A DNA stretch of 64,000 nt, taken from Acidiflorens sp963847715. Lineage in GTDB: Bacteria; Acidobacteriota; Terriglobia; Terriglobales; Acidobacteriaceae. The position numbers and the translations under genes were made by a program. The notes beneath the pieces are model-generated. The model was not told the DNA's origin, did no database searches, and was given only the letters and a program-made list of their open reading frames with translations. Location: contig CAWKAZ010000013.1 in the NCBI GenBank assembly GCA_963847715.1, positions 1-64,000 on the forward strand. The letters run 5' to 3'. This document shows, in pieces, positions 37,097 to 46,742 of the stretch; position 1 is the stretch's first letter, and each line of letters starts with the position of its first letter.

Positions 37097-37342
37097 ATGG
37101 CAGCCGTTGATGAAAAAGTGAAACAGATTATTGTCGAGCAACTCGGTGTGGACGAGGGCGAAGTGACGCCCAGCGCTTCCTTCGTGGACGACCTCGGCGC
37201 GGATTCACTCGACACCGTCGAGCTCGTGATGGCCTTCGAAGAGGCCTTCGATATCGAAATTCCCGACGAGGACGCCGAGAAGATCCGCACCGTCAACGAC
37301 GCCGTCGACTACATCGGCAAGCACGCCAAGGCAGGCAAGTAA
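37097..37342 (+). CDS. acpP: Acyl carrier protein
   Basis: ACP carries growing acyl chains on a phosphopantetheine arm in fatty acid synthesis. The ATG at 37097 has GAGGAG seven bases upstream. The 81-residue acidic protein contains the attachment site FVDDLGADSLDTVELVMAFE (Ser of DSL) and DIEIPDEDAEKIRTV. The adjacent fabF starts one base after this stop. Genes often found upstream (fabD, fabG, plsX) are not in the window. Confidence 0.98.
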   Translation: MAAVDEKVKQIIVEQLGVDEGEVTPSASFVDDLGADSLDTVELVMAFEEAFDIEIPDEDAEKIRTVNDAVDYIGKHAKAGK

Positions 37343-37343
37343 T

Positions 37344-38579
37344 TTGTCGAGACGGGTCGTCATCACCGGCATCGGCCTGATCTGCTCCGTCGGACACACC
37401 ACCGACGCAGTGTGGCAGGCCCTGCTCGCGGGTAAGAGTGGCGTAGACCGCATCACCGCGTTCGATGCCTCCGCCTTTGCCTGCCAGATTGCCGCCGAGG
37501 TTCGCGACTTCGACCCGCTCAAGTTCATTGAGAAAAAAGAAGTGAAGAAGATGGGCCGCTTCATTCACTTCGCGATTGCCGCCGCCGACGAAGCAGTGAA
37601 AATGTCGCAGCTCCAGGTGACGCCCGAAAACGCCGAGATGGTCGGCGTCCACATTGGTTCGGGCATCGGCGGATTCGACGTGATCGAACGCGAACACACC
37701 GCGCTCATCGAAGGCGGCCCGCGCAAAATCTCACCGTTTTTCATTCCCGCCTCCATCGTCAACCTCGCGGCCGGACACGTTTCCATGCGCGTCGGCGCCA
37801 AAGGGCCGAACGAAGCGACCGCCACCGCCTGCACCACTAGCGCTCACTCCATCGGCGATTCCTACCGCATCATCCAGCACGGCGACGCCGATGTGATGAT
37901 CGCCGGAGGCTCCGAAGCCGCCATCACTCCCATGGGAGTCGGCGGGTTCGCGGCCATGCGCGCGCTCTCCACTCGCAATGACGATCCTGCGCGCGCCAGC
38001 CGTCCTTGGGATAAAGATCGGGACGGATTCGTGATGGGCGAAGGGGCTGGCATCATGATTCTCGAAGAACTGGAACATGCGCGCCGCCGCAACGCGCCGA
38101 TTCTCGCGGAAATCGTGGGCTACGGCATGAGCGCCGACGCGTATCACATGACCCAGCCGGCTCCCGAACACGAAGGCGGATTCCGCGTCATGCGCAACGC
38201 GCTCCGCGACGCAAAGCTCGACGCCAGCGCAGTGGGCTACTTAAACGCCCACGGCACCTCCACTCCAATTGGCGACACGCTGGAAGCCCACGCCATCAGA
38301 AATTTATTTGGAAAGAAGGTCCCAGTAAGCTCCACCAAGTCCATGACCGGCCACCTCCTTGGCGGTGCCGGAGGACTGGAGGCGGGAGTAACCGTGCTGG
38401 CGCTGCGTGACCAGATTCTTCCGCCGACCATCAATCTCGAGAATCAGGACCCCGAAACCGACAACATGGACTTCGTCCCCAACCAGGCCCGTAAAGCGAA
38501 TTTCGAATACGCCATGTCGAACTCCTTCGGCTTCGGCGGCACCAACGGCGCGCTACTCTTCCGCCGCTGGTCCGAATAA
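37344..38579 (+). CDS. fabF: 3-oxoacyl-ACP synthase II (KAS II)
   Basis: FabF condenses malonyl-ACP with acyl-ACP to elongate fatty acids. The start is a TTG one base after the acpP stop, which implies tight coupling. The 411-residue thiolase-fold enzyme has the nucleophile Cys in ATACTTSAHS, the catalytic His in NAHGTSTPIGD, the Lys-His of STKSMTGHLLGGAGG, and the closing SNSFGFGGTNG. Length and motif order are standard. Confidence 0.97.
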   Translation: MSRRVVITGIGLICSVGHTTDAVWQALLAGKSGVDRITAFDASAFACQIAAEVRDFDPLKFIEKKEVKKMGRFIHFAIAAADEAVKMSQLQVTPENAEMVGVHIGSGIGGFDVIEREHTALIEGGPRKISPFFIPASIVNLAAGHVSMRVGAKGPNEATATACTTSAHSIGDSYRIIQHGDADVMIAGGSEAAITPMGVGGFAAMRALSTRNDDPARASRPWDKDRDGFVMGEGAGIMILEELEHARRRNAPILAEIVGYGMSADAYHMTQPAPEHEGGFRVMRNALRDAKLDASAVGYLNAHGTSTPIGDTLEAHAIRNLFGKKVPVSSTKSMTGHLLGGAGGLEAGVTVLALRDQILPPTINLENQDPETDNMDFVPNQARKANFEYAMSNSFGFGGTNGALLFRRWSE

Positions 38580-38739
38580 GCTATCCAAATTTCTCTGAGC
38601 GTAGCTAATACGTGCGCAAAGTGTATTGCGTTGGCCCACCACGGAACTACGTCGATCGCATCAATACCAAATTTCGCTCCCCGGCAACGCCCTAGCCCCA
38701 TCGCTCATCTCAAGCCCAGCACGGAACGATCGCTGAAAA

Positions 38740-39834
38740 ATGGAACGAAGAGATTTCTTGAAAGCCGCTGCCATCTGCGGAAGCACAACTGCGCTGCCCT
38801 TAGCCAAGGCTCAGAACAAGCCTGACTCCAACCAGGAGAGTGTCATGACTCAGATCCCGCTGACCCCATCTGCCGGAACCCGGAACGGCGACATGCTCTA
38901 CCGCACTCTCGGACGCACCGGCGAGCGTGTCTCCGCGATCGGTATGGGCGGATTCCATATCGGGCAGCATGGCCTCACGGATATCGACAGCATCCGCCTT
39001 ATTCGCTCTGCCGTCGATCGCGGCATCACCTTCATGGATAACAGTTGGGACTACAACGAGGGGCAAAGCGAAATTCGCATGGGCAAGGCCTTGCAGGATG
39101 GATATCGCGAGAAAGTTTTTCTAATGACAAAAATCGATGGCCGCACAAAAGAAGTTGCGGAGCGGCAGATCGAGACTTCGCTGGAGCGCCTTCGGACTGA
39201 TCACCTCGATCTGGTGCAGCACCACGAGATCATCCGTTTTGACGATCCCGATCGCATCTTCGCCGATGGCGGAGCCAACGAGGCGCTCGTGGCGGCCCAG
39301 AAAGCCGGCAAGATTCGGTTCATCGGGTTCACCGGCCACAAAGATCCGCACATCCATCTCTATATGCTGAGAGTGGCCGCCGAGCACGGCTTCCGCTTCG
39401 ATACGGTGCAGATGCCACTCAACGTGATGGACGCACATTTCCGCAGCTTCGCATATCTGGTGCTGCCCGAGTTGATCAAAGAAGAAATCGGCGTGCTGGG
39501 AATGAAGTCGATGGGCGACAGCGTAATCCTGAAGAGCAAGGCGGTCTCGCCGATGGAGTGCTTGCACTACGCTCTGAGTTTGCCAACTTCGGTCGTAATC
39601 ACCGGAATCGACAAGCAGGAGATACTCGACCAGGCCTTTGAAGCGGCCCGAACGTTTCAGCCAATGAATCGCGATCAGATCGCACAACTCCTCGCGAAAA
39701 CAAAAGAGCTGGCGATGGCGGGGAAGTATGAGCTGTTCAAGACGTCGTCCCACTTCGACTCGACAGCGAAGCATCCGGACTGGTTGGGCGGGGACTCGCC
39801 CGACGTACAACGGCTCGCTCCATCGAGCACCTAG
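38740..39834 (+). CDS. Aldo/keto reductase with a Tat-like leader
   Basis: The 364-residue protein opens with ERRDFLKAAAICGSTTALPL, a leader that looks twin-arginine-like (RRDFLK). The body is an aldo/keto reductase barrel: YRTLGRTGERVSAIGMGG, ITFMDNSWDYNEGQSE (catalytic Asp and Tyr), FLMTKIDGRTKE (Lys), LDLVQHHEI (His). It would reduce carbonyls with NADPH; export of such enzymes via Tat is known in Acidobacteriota. No partner genes are adjacent. Confidence 0.85.
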   Translation: MERRDFLKAAAICGSTTALPLAKAQNKPDSNQESVMTQIPLTPSAGTRNGDMLYRTLGRTGERVSAIGMGGFHIGQHGLTDIDSIRLIRSAVDRGITFMDNSWDYNEGQSEIRMGKALQDGYREKVFLMTKIDGRTKEVAERQIETSLERLRTDHLDLVQHHEIIRFDDPDRIFADGGANEALVAAQKAGKIRFIGFTGHKDPHIHLYMLRVAAEHGFRFDTVQMPLNVMDAHFRSFAYLVLPELIKEEIGVLGMKSMGDSVILKSKAVSPMECLHYALSLPTSVVITGIDKQEILDQAFEAARTFQPMNRDQIAQLLAKTKELAMAGKYELFKTSSHFDSTAKHPDWLGGDSPDVQRLAPSST

Positions 39835-39851
39835 CCTCTAGTCCCGTTTCA

Positions 39852-40457
39852 TCAATCTTTCTTCATCGCGTCAATCATCGCGTAAAGCTGGCTGGTGTCC
39901 GTGACCTCGACATAGGGCTTCCCGCCCTTCTTGCTGCTGACTACCCAGATCGTCGGCGTGTGTTCGATATGTAGACTGATGCCCACGTCCTTGTCCGCTC
40001 GCACCCTCGCGGCTAGCTTGCCATCCGGATCCACGACGAATGGGAGGCCGATTTTGTGCTCGCTGGCGAATTTCTCTGCGAATCCGTGCAGCGTAAACGG
40101 AGTGATCTCGAGTTGGTGCGCAAACACCGTCTCACGGAACGCGTTGCCGATATCTTTCGAATGCGTGTCGAAATAACGGGCCAGTACCGCCGCTTCGAAC
40201 GACCAGTTATGCATGGGCAGCGGGAAATCGTGCTGCACTAGTGGAATCTTGTACTGCTTCGAAGCCTGCACGAGCAGCGGCGCTGTTCGGCCGCACTGCG
40301 GACACTGCAAGTCCTCGAACACCACGAGTGCCACCTGCGACCCCTTCGGAGGACGCAGAGCTTCCGGGGCATCCTGCGCGAAAATCGGGAGAGCAACACA
40401 AAAAAGAACCAGGATCGAAAAAATAGTGCGGAATGGCAACAATCGTGGAATCTTCAT
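39852..40457 (-). CDS. DsbA-like thioredoxin-fold protein
   Basis: From the ATG at 40457 the 201-residue product has a signal peptide (FSILVLFCVALPIFAQ) and a thioredoxin fold with CPQC active site (FEDLQCPQCGRTAPLLVQ), a cis-Pro (HTPTIWVV), and the inserted helical domain of DsbA-type proteins. It probably acts as a periplasmic thiol oxidase or isomerase. No DsbB partner is visible. It is convergent with the aldo/keto reductase. Confidence 0.82.
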   Translation of the reverse strand: MKIPRLLPFRTIFSILVLFCVALPIFAQDAPEALRPPKGSQVALVVFEDLQCPQCGRTAPLLVQASKQYKIPLVQHDFPLPMHNWSFEAAVLARYFDTHSKDIGNAFRETVFAHQLEITPFTLHGFAEKFASEHKIGLPFVVDPDGKLAARVRADKDVGISLHIEHTPTIWVVSSKKGGKPYVEVTDTSQLYAMIDAMKKD

Positions 40458-40651
40458 AGTTTTACTTTGGATGCAATTCGACCTGACAATCACTATATGG
40501 TAGCGAATCCGACCAAATCACGCACGTCAGCGAGCCTCACGGAAGTAATCGATCGGCCCACGCACACTTCCTCACCCCCAACAACTGTTCTGTTTCTTTC
40601 CCGCCTTCCGACCAAAGTTCTGCAATAATCAGGCCCCTAGGGACAGACCTC

Positions 40652-41977
40652 ATGAGATCTTTGCGATTCGTTGTTTTGTCTTTTCTTTTCACCCTCACAT
40701 TGCCGGCGATCCTGGCGGGTCAACAAGCTCCCACAAACATCGCGGTCGAAACATCCAGCGCCGCGGGGCAGCCGCCATCCGTCATCACCGAGTACGCTCC
40801 TTCCGCCGCCAACTATGCTCGTGCCAAGGAATATTCGCACGCCCACTATCGCCACTTCTTCTTCGACACCTTTTACGGATTCCTCGTGCTCCTGGTCCTT
40901 CTGCGATGGCGCGTGGCCTCCAGACTTCGCGATCTGGCCGAGCGGGTTTCCAAACGCCGCAGCGTGCAGATCATCATCTTTTCACCCTTGATCCTGGTGG
41001 TCATCGCGATCCTCGGCATAGCCACCGACATCAAGGATGAGCAACTTCAACGTGCCTTCGGTCTCTCTGTGCAAGCCTGGGGACCATGGCTCCGCGACTG
41101 GGTCGTTAACCAGATCATCATGGTGATTGCGGGAACAATCTTCATCGCGATCCTCTATTTCGTTATCCGTCGCAGTCCCACGCGCTGGTGGTTCTATTTC
41201 TGGCTCGCGTCCATTCCAATTCTTATTTTTATTTTGTTCTCGCAGCCCCTCGTGATCGATCCGCTCTTCTACACCTTCAAGCCGCTCGCCGGCGCGCAAC
41301 CCGTCCTTGTGGAAGAGATGCAGAGAGTCGTTCATCGCGGCGGCATGGATATCCCCGCCGACCGCATGTGCGTCATGAACGCCAGCTCAAAAACGACAGA
41401 ACTGAACGCCTATGTCACTGGCTTCGGAGCTTCCAAGCGCGTCGTCGTCTGGGATAACACCATCGCGAAAGCGACCGTTCCCGAGACGCTATTCGTTTTC
41501 GGACACGAGATGGGGCATTACGTTCTGCTGCATATTCCGAAAGAATTTGCCATTATCGAAGCGATTCTGCTCTTCCTTTTCTACTTGTGCTATCGCTTTT
41601 CGAACGGCATGCTGGCGCGATGGGGCGCGCGGTGGGGTATTCGCGATCTGCAGGATTTGGCATCGCTGCCGGCCCTGCTACTCATGATTACGGTGCTTGC
41701 TTTTCTAGCGACTCCGGCATTCAATGCCGTCAGCCGCCACTTTGAGCACGAAGCGGATCGCTACGGCCTCGAAGTGATCCACGGAATCGTAGCCGACCCG
41801 AACCAAGTTGCCGCTCATTACTTCGAAAAAAGTGGAGAAATGAATCTCGCCGATCCCGACCCCAGCACCTGGGACAAGCTCTGGTTCTTCGATCACCCCA
41901 CTCGCCCCGAGCGCGTACATTTCGTGGCTACCTACAATCCGTGGCAAAAGGGCGAGGAGCCCGTGTACGTAAAGTAG
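40652..41977 (+). CDS. M48 family zinc metalloprotease, Ste24-like
   Basis: The 441-residue membrane protease resembles CAAX prenyl protease Ste24. It has an N-terminal signal anchor, several membrane segments, the zinc motif HEMGHY (FVFGHEMGHYVLLHIP), and the third ligand in HFEHEADRYGLEV. A Ste24-like substrate domain motif appears before it (NASSKTTELNAYVTGFG). Bacterial members cut membrane proteins in quality control. It stands alone. Confidence 0.9.
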   Translation: MRSLRFVVLSFLFTLTLPAILAGQQAPTNIAVETSSAAGQPPSVITEYAPSAANYARAKEYSHAHYRHFFFDTFYGFLVLLVLLRWRVASRLRDLAERVSKRRSVQIIIFSPLILVVIAILGIATDIKDEQLQRAFGLSVQAWGPWLRDWVVNQIIMVIAGTIFIAILYFVIRRSPTRWWFYFWLASIPILIFILFSQPLVIDPLFYTFKPLAGAQPVLVEEMQRVVHRGGMDIPADRMCVMNASSKTTELNAYVTGFGASKRVVVWDNTIAKATVPETLFVFGHEMGHYVLLHIPKEFAIIEAILLFLFYLCYRFSNGMLARWGARWGIRDLQDLASLPALLLMITVLAFLATPAFNAVSRHFEHEADRYGLEVIHGIVADPNQVAAHYFEKSGEMNLADPDPSTWDKLWFFDHPTRPERVHFVATYNPWQKGEEPVYVK

Positions 41978-42035
41978 AGGCTGACTTGTATTGAAAGGAC
42001 ACGGCTTTAGCCGGTGGAGGTCCGACGGCGCTAGC

Positions 42036-43175
42036 TCACTTCAATTCGTTGCTGACTTCCAGGTTGTAGAAGTAATAGAAGCGCAGTCCCAGAATCTGCC
42101 CGGGGAACTCCTTCGGCAGCGGCGGAAACGGCGTCGACGCCGTAATGCTTCCCCAAGCCGCCCGGTCAAGCGCTACATCGCCGGACGACGTGTGCACCAC
42201 CATCGACGTAGTTTTGCCATCCTTCAGAATGACAAACTCAATCGACAGCTTGCCCTGTTTCAAAATTGGCGGATATACCGAAGGCGGCATGATGCTGTAC
42301 CAGTTCTGCCGCACGATCTGCGTGATCCGCGTCAGGTACGGACCAAAATCCACACCCATCGTATCGGTCAGGATTTCTGCCTGATCCAGCGCCTTCGCTC
42401 CGCCTCGACCCTGGGTCAATCCATAGTCGCCGGAACTTCCAGATCCGTAGCGCCCGCGGTTCTCGGCCGCTGCTCGCGCCGCCTGTTCAATAGCCGACCC
42501 CGCGGTTTGTGAAGTATTGAAATTCACTGGCGGGCGCGCCTGTTGCGGTGGGGTTTGCAGCTGCGCGGTCTGATTGTTCGTTGGCTGCTGCTGCGCGAAT
42601 CCCTGCTGCGGATTCTCCTGTGGAGGCGCCTGCATCCCAGACTGATTCTGTGCCGGCTGCCCTTGCGCGGGTGGCGCCTGCACCTGCGCTCCCGGAGGCG
42701 CCGGACGCCGGCTTTCCGCCAGCTTCTTCAAGGCTTCGCGACTAATCTGCGGCGCTTTGCTCGTCGCAATCCGATCCTTGTCCGAAATCACTTTCGCGTC
42801 CGGACGCCGCGTCAGCTTCTGGGCATCCGGCGGCAATTCCAGAAACGTAGCATCCTTCGACTGATTCGCAGTCGTCATCGCGAGATCCACCGTGCGGTGC
42901 GGCAAAAGTCCCATCAACTTCTCGCTGTTCCAAAGCAAAACAATCACCAGCAAGTGCAGGATCACCGACAGCCAGAGCGCTTCCCGCTTACGCGCCCGCG
43001 AAAGATCGTCCTGTAGCTGAATTAAAAGATGAGGAACGTCGTCTGGATTGAACCCGCGGTATGCCGTCTCCCAATGTTGAGCTTCAAATAAATCGCGCTG
43101 CTCCGCCGCATCGCCGGATGGAGTTACTGGGCTGCGAGACAAGGGATCACGAGACGGTATTTGAGTGACTGGCAT
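42036..43175 (-). CDS. TonB-family energy transducer
   Basis: The 379-residue protein has a cytoplasmic N-terminus of about 65 residues, one membrane helix (ALWLSVILHLLVIVLLWNSE), a long Pro/Gln/Ala-rich periplasmic spacer (residues ~160-220), and a TonB C-terminal domain (LTRITQIVRQNWYSIMPPSV, GKLSIEFVILKDGKTTSMVV). TonB transmits energy from the inner membrane to outer-membrane receptors. The long N-terminus before the helix is atypical. It reads leftward at the end of the lpx cluster. No ExbB/ExbD genes are seen. Confidence 0.85.
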   Translation of the reverse strand: MPVTQIPSRDPLSRSPVTPSGDAAEQRDLFEAQHWETAYRGFNPDDVPHLLIQLQDDLSRARKREALWLSVILHLLVIVLLWNSEKLMGLLPHRTVDLAMTTANQSKDATFLELPPDAQKLTRRPDAKVISDKDRIATSKAPQISREALKKLAESRRPAPPGAQVQAPPAQGQPAQNQSGMQAPPQENPQQGFAQQQPTNNQTAQLQTPPQQARPPVNFNTSQTAGSAIEQAARAAAENRGRYGSGSSGDYGLTQGRGGAKALDQAEILTDTMGVDFGPYLTRITQIVRQNWYSIMPPSVYPPILKQGKLSIEFVILKDGKTTSMVVHTSSGDVALDRAAWGSITASTPFPPLPKEFPGQILGLRFYYFYNLEVSNELK

Positions 43176-43338
43176 CGGGCAGAGACTATTAAGCTTAGAG
43201 CCACGGCCAGCCCCTCAGGTTGCGTAAGATTACGGGAAAGTTCGAACGTAAAGTTACGTAAATGATGGAGTTGCGACCGTTTTACCTATTGTCGCATTTT
43301 TTTGTTCCGATTGAGTGAGTACTGGGGTAACGGGTATT

Positions 43339-43437
43339 GCAGAAGTCAGAAGTCGAATTGCAGAAGCAAAACCATGGAGAGAGTTTGGAGGGCCAGCGGG
43401 TTTACTTCTTCAATTTGACTTTTGACTTCTGACTTTA
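43339..43437. repeat. AGAAGTCAGAAGTC dispersed repeat, inverted pair
   Basis: GCAGAAGTCAGAAGTCGAAT on one side faces GACTTTTGACTTCTGACTT on the other, 60 nt apart. It is a diverged member of the GAGGTCAGA family and runs into the 3' end of the Gfo/Idh gene. Confidence 0.65.
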
Positions 43438-44409
43438 CGTTCTTCCCACCCCGATCCGTCCTGCGTGCCGTTCTATCTCCGCCAGAATGGAAAGCCCCAG
43501 TTCCAGTGCACTCCGCCCATCTTCCAACGCAACCACCGGACGCGACCGCGACCGCACCGCCAGCAAGAAAGCTTTAATCTCGGCCAGCAACGGTTCCTCC
43601 GCCGTAATCGCCGGTTTCGACATCGAAATCTGAGGATTGACGCTGGGCTGGGCGGAACCGCCGCCCGCGCCGTCCACCGAAAACACGAGCACATCCTGCC
43701 GTCCGTAATCGATCGAAATATACTGCCCGGCCTGAAAGAACCGGAGCTTGCGCACGCGCTCGGTCGAGACTCGGCTGGCCGTAAAATTCGCCACGCATCC
43801 CGACTCGAACTCGATCCGTACATTCGCGATATCGACCTTGCCGGAGAGTATCGGCAAGCCCACCGCCCGAATCTCTTTCACCAGCGACTTCACGAAAGTG
43901 AGCACAACGTCCAGGTCGTGGATCATCAGGTCAAGCACCACATCTACATCGAGCGCACGCGGAGAAAACACACTCAGCCGGTGCACCTCAAAAAACATCG
44001 GATGATTAATCAGCGGCAGGGTCGCCCGCACCGCAGGATTGAAGCGTTCCAGATGCCCCACCTGCGCTACGCGCTTACGCTGCTCCGCGACCCGCACCAG
44101 CATGTCGGCCTCGGCCAGCGTCGCCGCCAGTGGCTTCTCGATCAAAACATCCACCCCGGATTCCATCAGGCTGCGCGCCACATCCAGATGCAGCACCGTC
44201 GGCACCGCAACCGAAGCTGCCTGTACTTCGCTGTGGGTCGTCAGCATCTGCTCGACCGAGCCGAATGCCTTGCAGCTGAACTCGCGCGCTACCGCGTCGG
44301 CTCGCACCGTATCCGGGTCGACCACTCCTACCAGCCGCACGCTGCCCGCCTGCTGCAGTTGCTGGTAGACACGCGCGTGGTTGCGCCCGAAGGCGCCCAC
44401 GCCAATCAC
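43435..44409 (-). CDS. Gfo/Idh/MocA family oxidoreductase, GnnA-like candidate
   Basis: The NAD(P)-dependent dehydrogenase has an N-terminal Rossmann motif (IGVGAFGRNHARVYQ), the sugar-binding EKPLA (VLIEKPLAATLAEAD) and HDLD/VLTFV middle section (LMIHDLDVVLTFVKSL). The listed start is a GTG that leaves a short lead, and it may be a few codons further up. Members of this family within lpx clusters can act as GnnA, which oxidises UDP-GlcNAc for 3-amino lipid A. No GnnB aminotransferase is present here, so that role is only possible. Confidence 0.85.
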   Translation of the reverse strand: MIGVGAFGRNHARVYQQLQQAGSVRLVGVVDPDTVRADAVAREFSCKAFGSVEQMLTTHSEVQAASVAVPTVLHLDVARSLMESGVDVLIEKPLAATLAEADMLVRVAEQRKRVAQVGHLERFNPAVRATLPLINHPMFFEVHRLSVFSPRALDVDVVLDLMIHDLDVVLTFVKSLVKEIRAVGLPILSGKVDIANVRIEFESGCVANFTASRVSTERVRKLRFFQAGQYISIDYGRQDVLVFSVDGAGGGSAQPSVNPQISMSKPAITAEEPLLAEIKAFLLAVRSRSRPVVALEDGRSALELGLSILAEIERHAGRIGVGRT

Positions 44410-44487
44410 CGCAACATTGATAGGGAATTCCTGGCTCAGACGAGTGCTCCGGAAAGAAATTCGACCGCGCTATTGTCGCACGAGAGG

Positions 44488-44588
44488 GAGGTCAGAGGTG
44501 AGAGGTCAGATTGCAGAGGTAAAAACTTATTGGGCAAACGGAGTGGTCAACTCGCGCGATTCTTTACCTCTGACTTCTAGCTTCTGAC
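44488..44588. repeat. GAGGTCAGA dispersed repeat, inverted pair
   Basis: GAGGTCAGAGGTGAGAGGTC with AGATTGCAGAGGT faces TTTACCTCTGACTTCTAG, about 40 nt apart. It separates the Gfo/Idh and DinB-like genes. Confidence 0.75.
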
Positions 44589-44594
44589 ATGTCC

Positions 44595-45059
44595 TCACAT
44601 CTTCTTCAGCAGGGCAATCTGCCCAGCGTGATAAAGCTCATGCTGCACCACCCCATGGAGCATGTAATAGAAGGTGTAGTGCGCCCCCTCTTTTCCGGGG
44701 ACGATCTCGCCCAGCCGCGAATCCGATAAACAGGAAACCGCCGCCCTAAGCTCCTCATGCACGTGCCGCAGATGTTCGAGGGTCTTTTGCCATGCCGCTT
44801 CGCTGGTGTCCGCAACCGGAGGGAAATTCTCCGCGTCTGAAAGCGTCACCGTGGCCCCGGCCATACGCCGCAGCACTGCACCGTCCCAGGCTGCCACGTG
44901 CGAAACCAGTTCCCAGATCGAGTGCGCCGAAGGAATGGGCCGCTTCGCCGCCTGCGCCGCCGTCACGCCTTTCAGAATTTCCAAAAGAGAATCGCCATGC
45001 CATGCGTCCCCGTCAAACGCGCGGCGAAGTTGATCGGCAATATGAAGTGCTTCTGACAT
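44595..45059 (-). CDS. DinB-like (DUF664) metal-binding protein
   Basis: The ATG at 45059 follows GGAAGG. The 154-residue four-helix protein has the DinB/YfiT His triad pattern: SIWELVSHVAAWDGAV (His), and HGVVQHELYHAGQIALL with two more His near the C-terminus. Relatives use bacillithiol or other thiols as S-transferases, but many have no known role. It lies between lpxI and the Gfo/Idh gene, 15 nt after the lpxI stop, so it is co-transcribed. Confidence 0.85.
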   Translation of the reverse strand: MSEALHIADQLRRAFDGDAWHGDSLLEILKGVTAAQAAKRPIPSAHSIWELVSHVAAWDGAVLRRMAGATVTLSDAENFPPVADTSEAAWQKTLEHLRHVHEELRAAVSCLSDSRLGEIVPGKEGAHYTFYYMLHGVVQHELYHAGQIALLKKM

Positions 45060-45079
45060 AATCAAACCTTCCGACTAGA

Positions 45080-45928
45080 CTATTCCGCGCAAATGGCAAT
45101 CCCCGCCGCATCCGCCGCCCGTGTCGTCGCCTCACCATCGAGTAGCAGACACCGCCCCGCATCGACCGCCAGACAAGTCGCCCCAGCGCGCAGCATCGTC
45201 TCGACCGTCTTTACTCCAATCACTGGAACATCGAACCGCATGTCCTGCTTTGGCTTCGCGATCTTCACCACGGTGAGCGCGCGGCTGAGGGTCGAAGCAG
45301 CACCGTCCGATTCCAGCGATTTCATAATCTGCCCCGCGCGTTCGATCGTAGCGTCGGTACCTTCCATCGCTTCAACTGCGACACAAGCCGCTTCCGCGAT
45401 CACCACCGTCTGCCCGATGTCGTACTCCGCCAACTGACGCGCCACGCCGCGTCCATATTCGATGTTTTTGCGCTCTTCATCTGTTGGCCGGCGTTTGGTC
45501 AGGACGCCCGATTTCGCCAGCAGTGGTTCCAGCAGCGCAGTCGAGTTCTCCAGCATGATGCCCTCATCTGCCAGGACCTTCGCGACAGCGCCCAGAAGCG
45601 AGTCCGTATTGCGCGTGCCGAGCGAAAGCAGCATCTTCGCGAGACGCCAGTCCGGCTTAATAGCCGAAAAGATTTGTTTGTGCTTGACCTGCCCCGCCAT
45701 CACTGCGCGCGTAACGCCAGCAGCTTTGAAAGTGTCGATGAGTTTTGAAAGTTCGCCCAGGGACAGCCAGTGAACGGAAGCAGCCCCGCGCGCCTCAATC
45801 TCCGGTGAAGCCTCTTCTTTAATCGCCGCGACTACGACCTCGAACCCCTGCGCCCGAGCAGCATCCAGAACAAGAAATGGGAATTTCCCGCTACCAGCGA
45901 TGAGGCCGAGTTTCTCTCCACTCTCCAC
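45080..45928 (-). CDS. lpxI: UDP-2,3-diacylglucosamine pyrophosphatase LpxI
   Basis: LpxI hydrolyses UDP-2,3-diacylglucosamine to lipid X in lipid A synthesis, replacing LpxH in some bacteria. The 282-residue sequence has the family pattern: LGLIAGSGKFPFLVLDAARA, VMAGQVKHKQIFSAIKPD, and CLAVDAGRCLLLDGEATTRA. The GTG start shares one base with the lpxA stop (TAGTG), consistent with coupling. The catalytic Asp candidates fall in the C-terminal domain. No lpxB is in the window. Confidence 0.95.
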   Translation of the reverse strand: MESGEKLGLIAGSGKFPFLVLDAARAQGFEVVVAAIKEEASPEIEARGAASVHWLSLGELSKLIDTFKAAGVTRAVMAGQVKHKQIFSAIKPDWRLAKMLLSLGTRNTDSLLGAVAKVLADEGIMLENSTALLEPLLAKSGVLTKRRPTDEERKNIEYGRGVARQLAEYDIGQTVVIAEAACVAVEAMEGTDATIERAGQIMKSLESDGAASTLSRALTVVKIAKPKQDMRFDVPVIGVKTVETMLRAGATCLAVDAGRCLLLDGEATTRAADAAGIAICAE

Positions 45929-46704
45929 TACTTGATCACTCCACGTTCGGAAGCCTCGATGAACTGAATCAGCATCTCCACATCTTCTCCGGCATCCGCT
46001 TCCGCCTTCAGTTTCTCAACCGCCTGCGACGTATTCAACTTCGACGCCAGCAGCACCTTATATGCATGATGCAGCTTCTTAATCCGCTCTTTCGAGAAGC
46101 CGCGGCGTTCGAGTCCAATCGCGTTCAATCCATAAGCTTGCGTCCCGCGCTCGGCCGAAGTTTTTGAAAACGGCAGCACATCACGCGTGATCGTGCTTCC
46201 TCCGCCAATGATGGAATGCGCTCCAATGCGCACAAAATGATGCACCGGACACAGCGCCCCAACATTCGCCCAGTCGCCGACGCTGACATGCCCGCCCAGT
46301 GTGGCCGCGTTCGCCATGATGATGTGGTTGCCAATCTGGCAATCGTGCGCAATGTGCGTGTACGCCATGATCAGGTTGTGGTCGCCGATGCGCGTGCACG
46401 CTCCGCCCTTCACCGTGCCGCGGTTGATGGTGACAAACTCGCGAATCTCGTTGTGATCACCAATTTCCAGCCGAGTCGGCTCGCCCGCATAAGTGATGTC
46501 CTGCGGAGCCATGCCAATCGAGGTAAAAGGGAAGAACCCGTTGTCCGCGCCGATCTTCGTCGGGCCTTCGATGGCGACGTGCGAAACCAGATGGCAGTCC
46601 TCGCCCAATTCGACGTCAGCCCCAATGACGCAATAGGGCCCAATTTTGCAGGATGGATGTACTTTGCTTTTCGGATCGACAATCGCCGTAGGATGAATCG
46701 ACAT
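45928..46704 (-). CDS. lpxA: UDP-N-acetylglucosamine O-acyltransferase LpxA
   Basis: LpxA adds the first 3-hydroxyacyl chain to UDP-GlcNAc, starting lipid A synthesis. The 258-residue trimeric left-handed beta-helix shows hexapeptide repeats (HPTAIVDPKSKVHPSCKIGP, GDHNLIMAYTHIAHDCQIGN) and the catalytic His in YTHIAHDC. The C-terminal helical domain is complete. It sits between fabZ and lpxI; the fabZ-lpxA gap contains one GAGGTCAGA repeat copy. Confidence 0.97.
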   Translation of the reverse strand: MSIHPTAIVDPKSKVHPSCKIGPYCVIGADVELGEDCHLVSHVAIEGPTKIGADNGFFPFTSIGMAPQDITYAGEPTRLEIGDHNEIREFVTINRGTVKGGACTRIGDHNLIMAYTHIAHDCQIGNHIIMANAATLGGHVSVGDWANVGALCPVHHFVRIGAHSIIGGGSTITRDVLPFSKTSAERGTQAYGLNAIGLERRGFSKERIKKLHHAYKVLLASKLNTSQAVEKLKAEADAGEDVEMLIQFIEASERGVIK

Positions 46705-46715
46705 CGGGAAGGTTC

Positions 46716-46742
46716 TTACCTCTGCAATCTGACCTCTGACCT
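46716..46742. repeat. GAGGTCAGA repeat, single arm
   Basis: TTACCTCTGCAATCTGACCT and on to CTGACC fills the fabZ-lpxA gap; its end supplies the fabZ stop codon (CTA, read as TAG on the minus strand). A repeat therefore sits inside an essential operon. Confidence 0.7.
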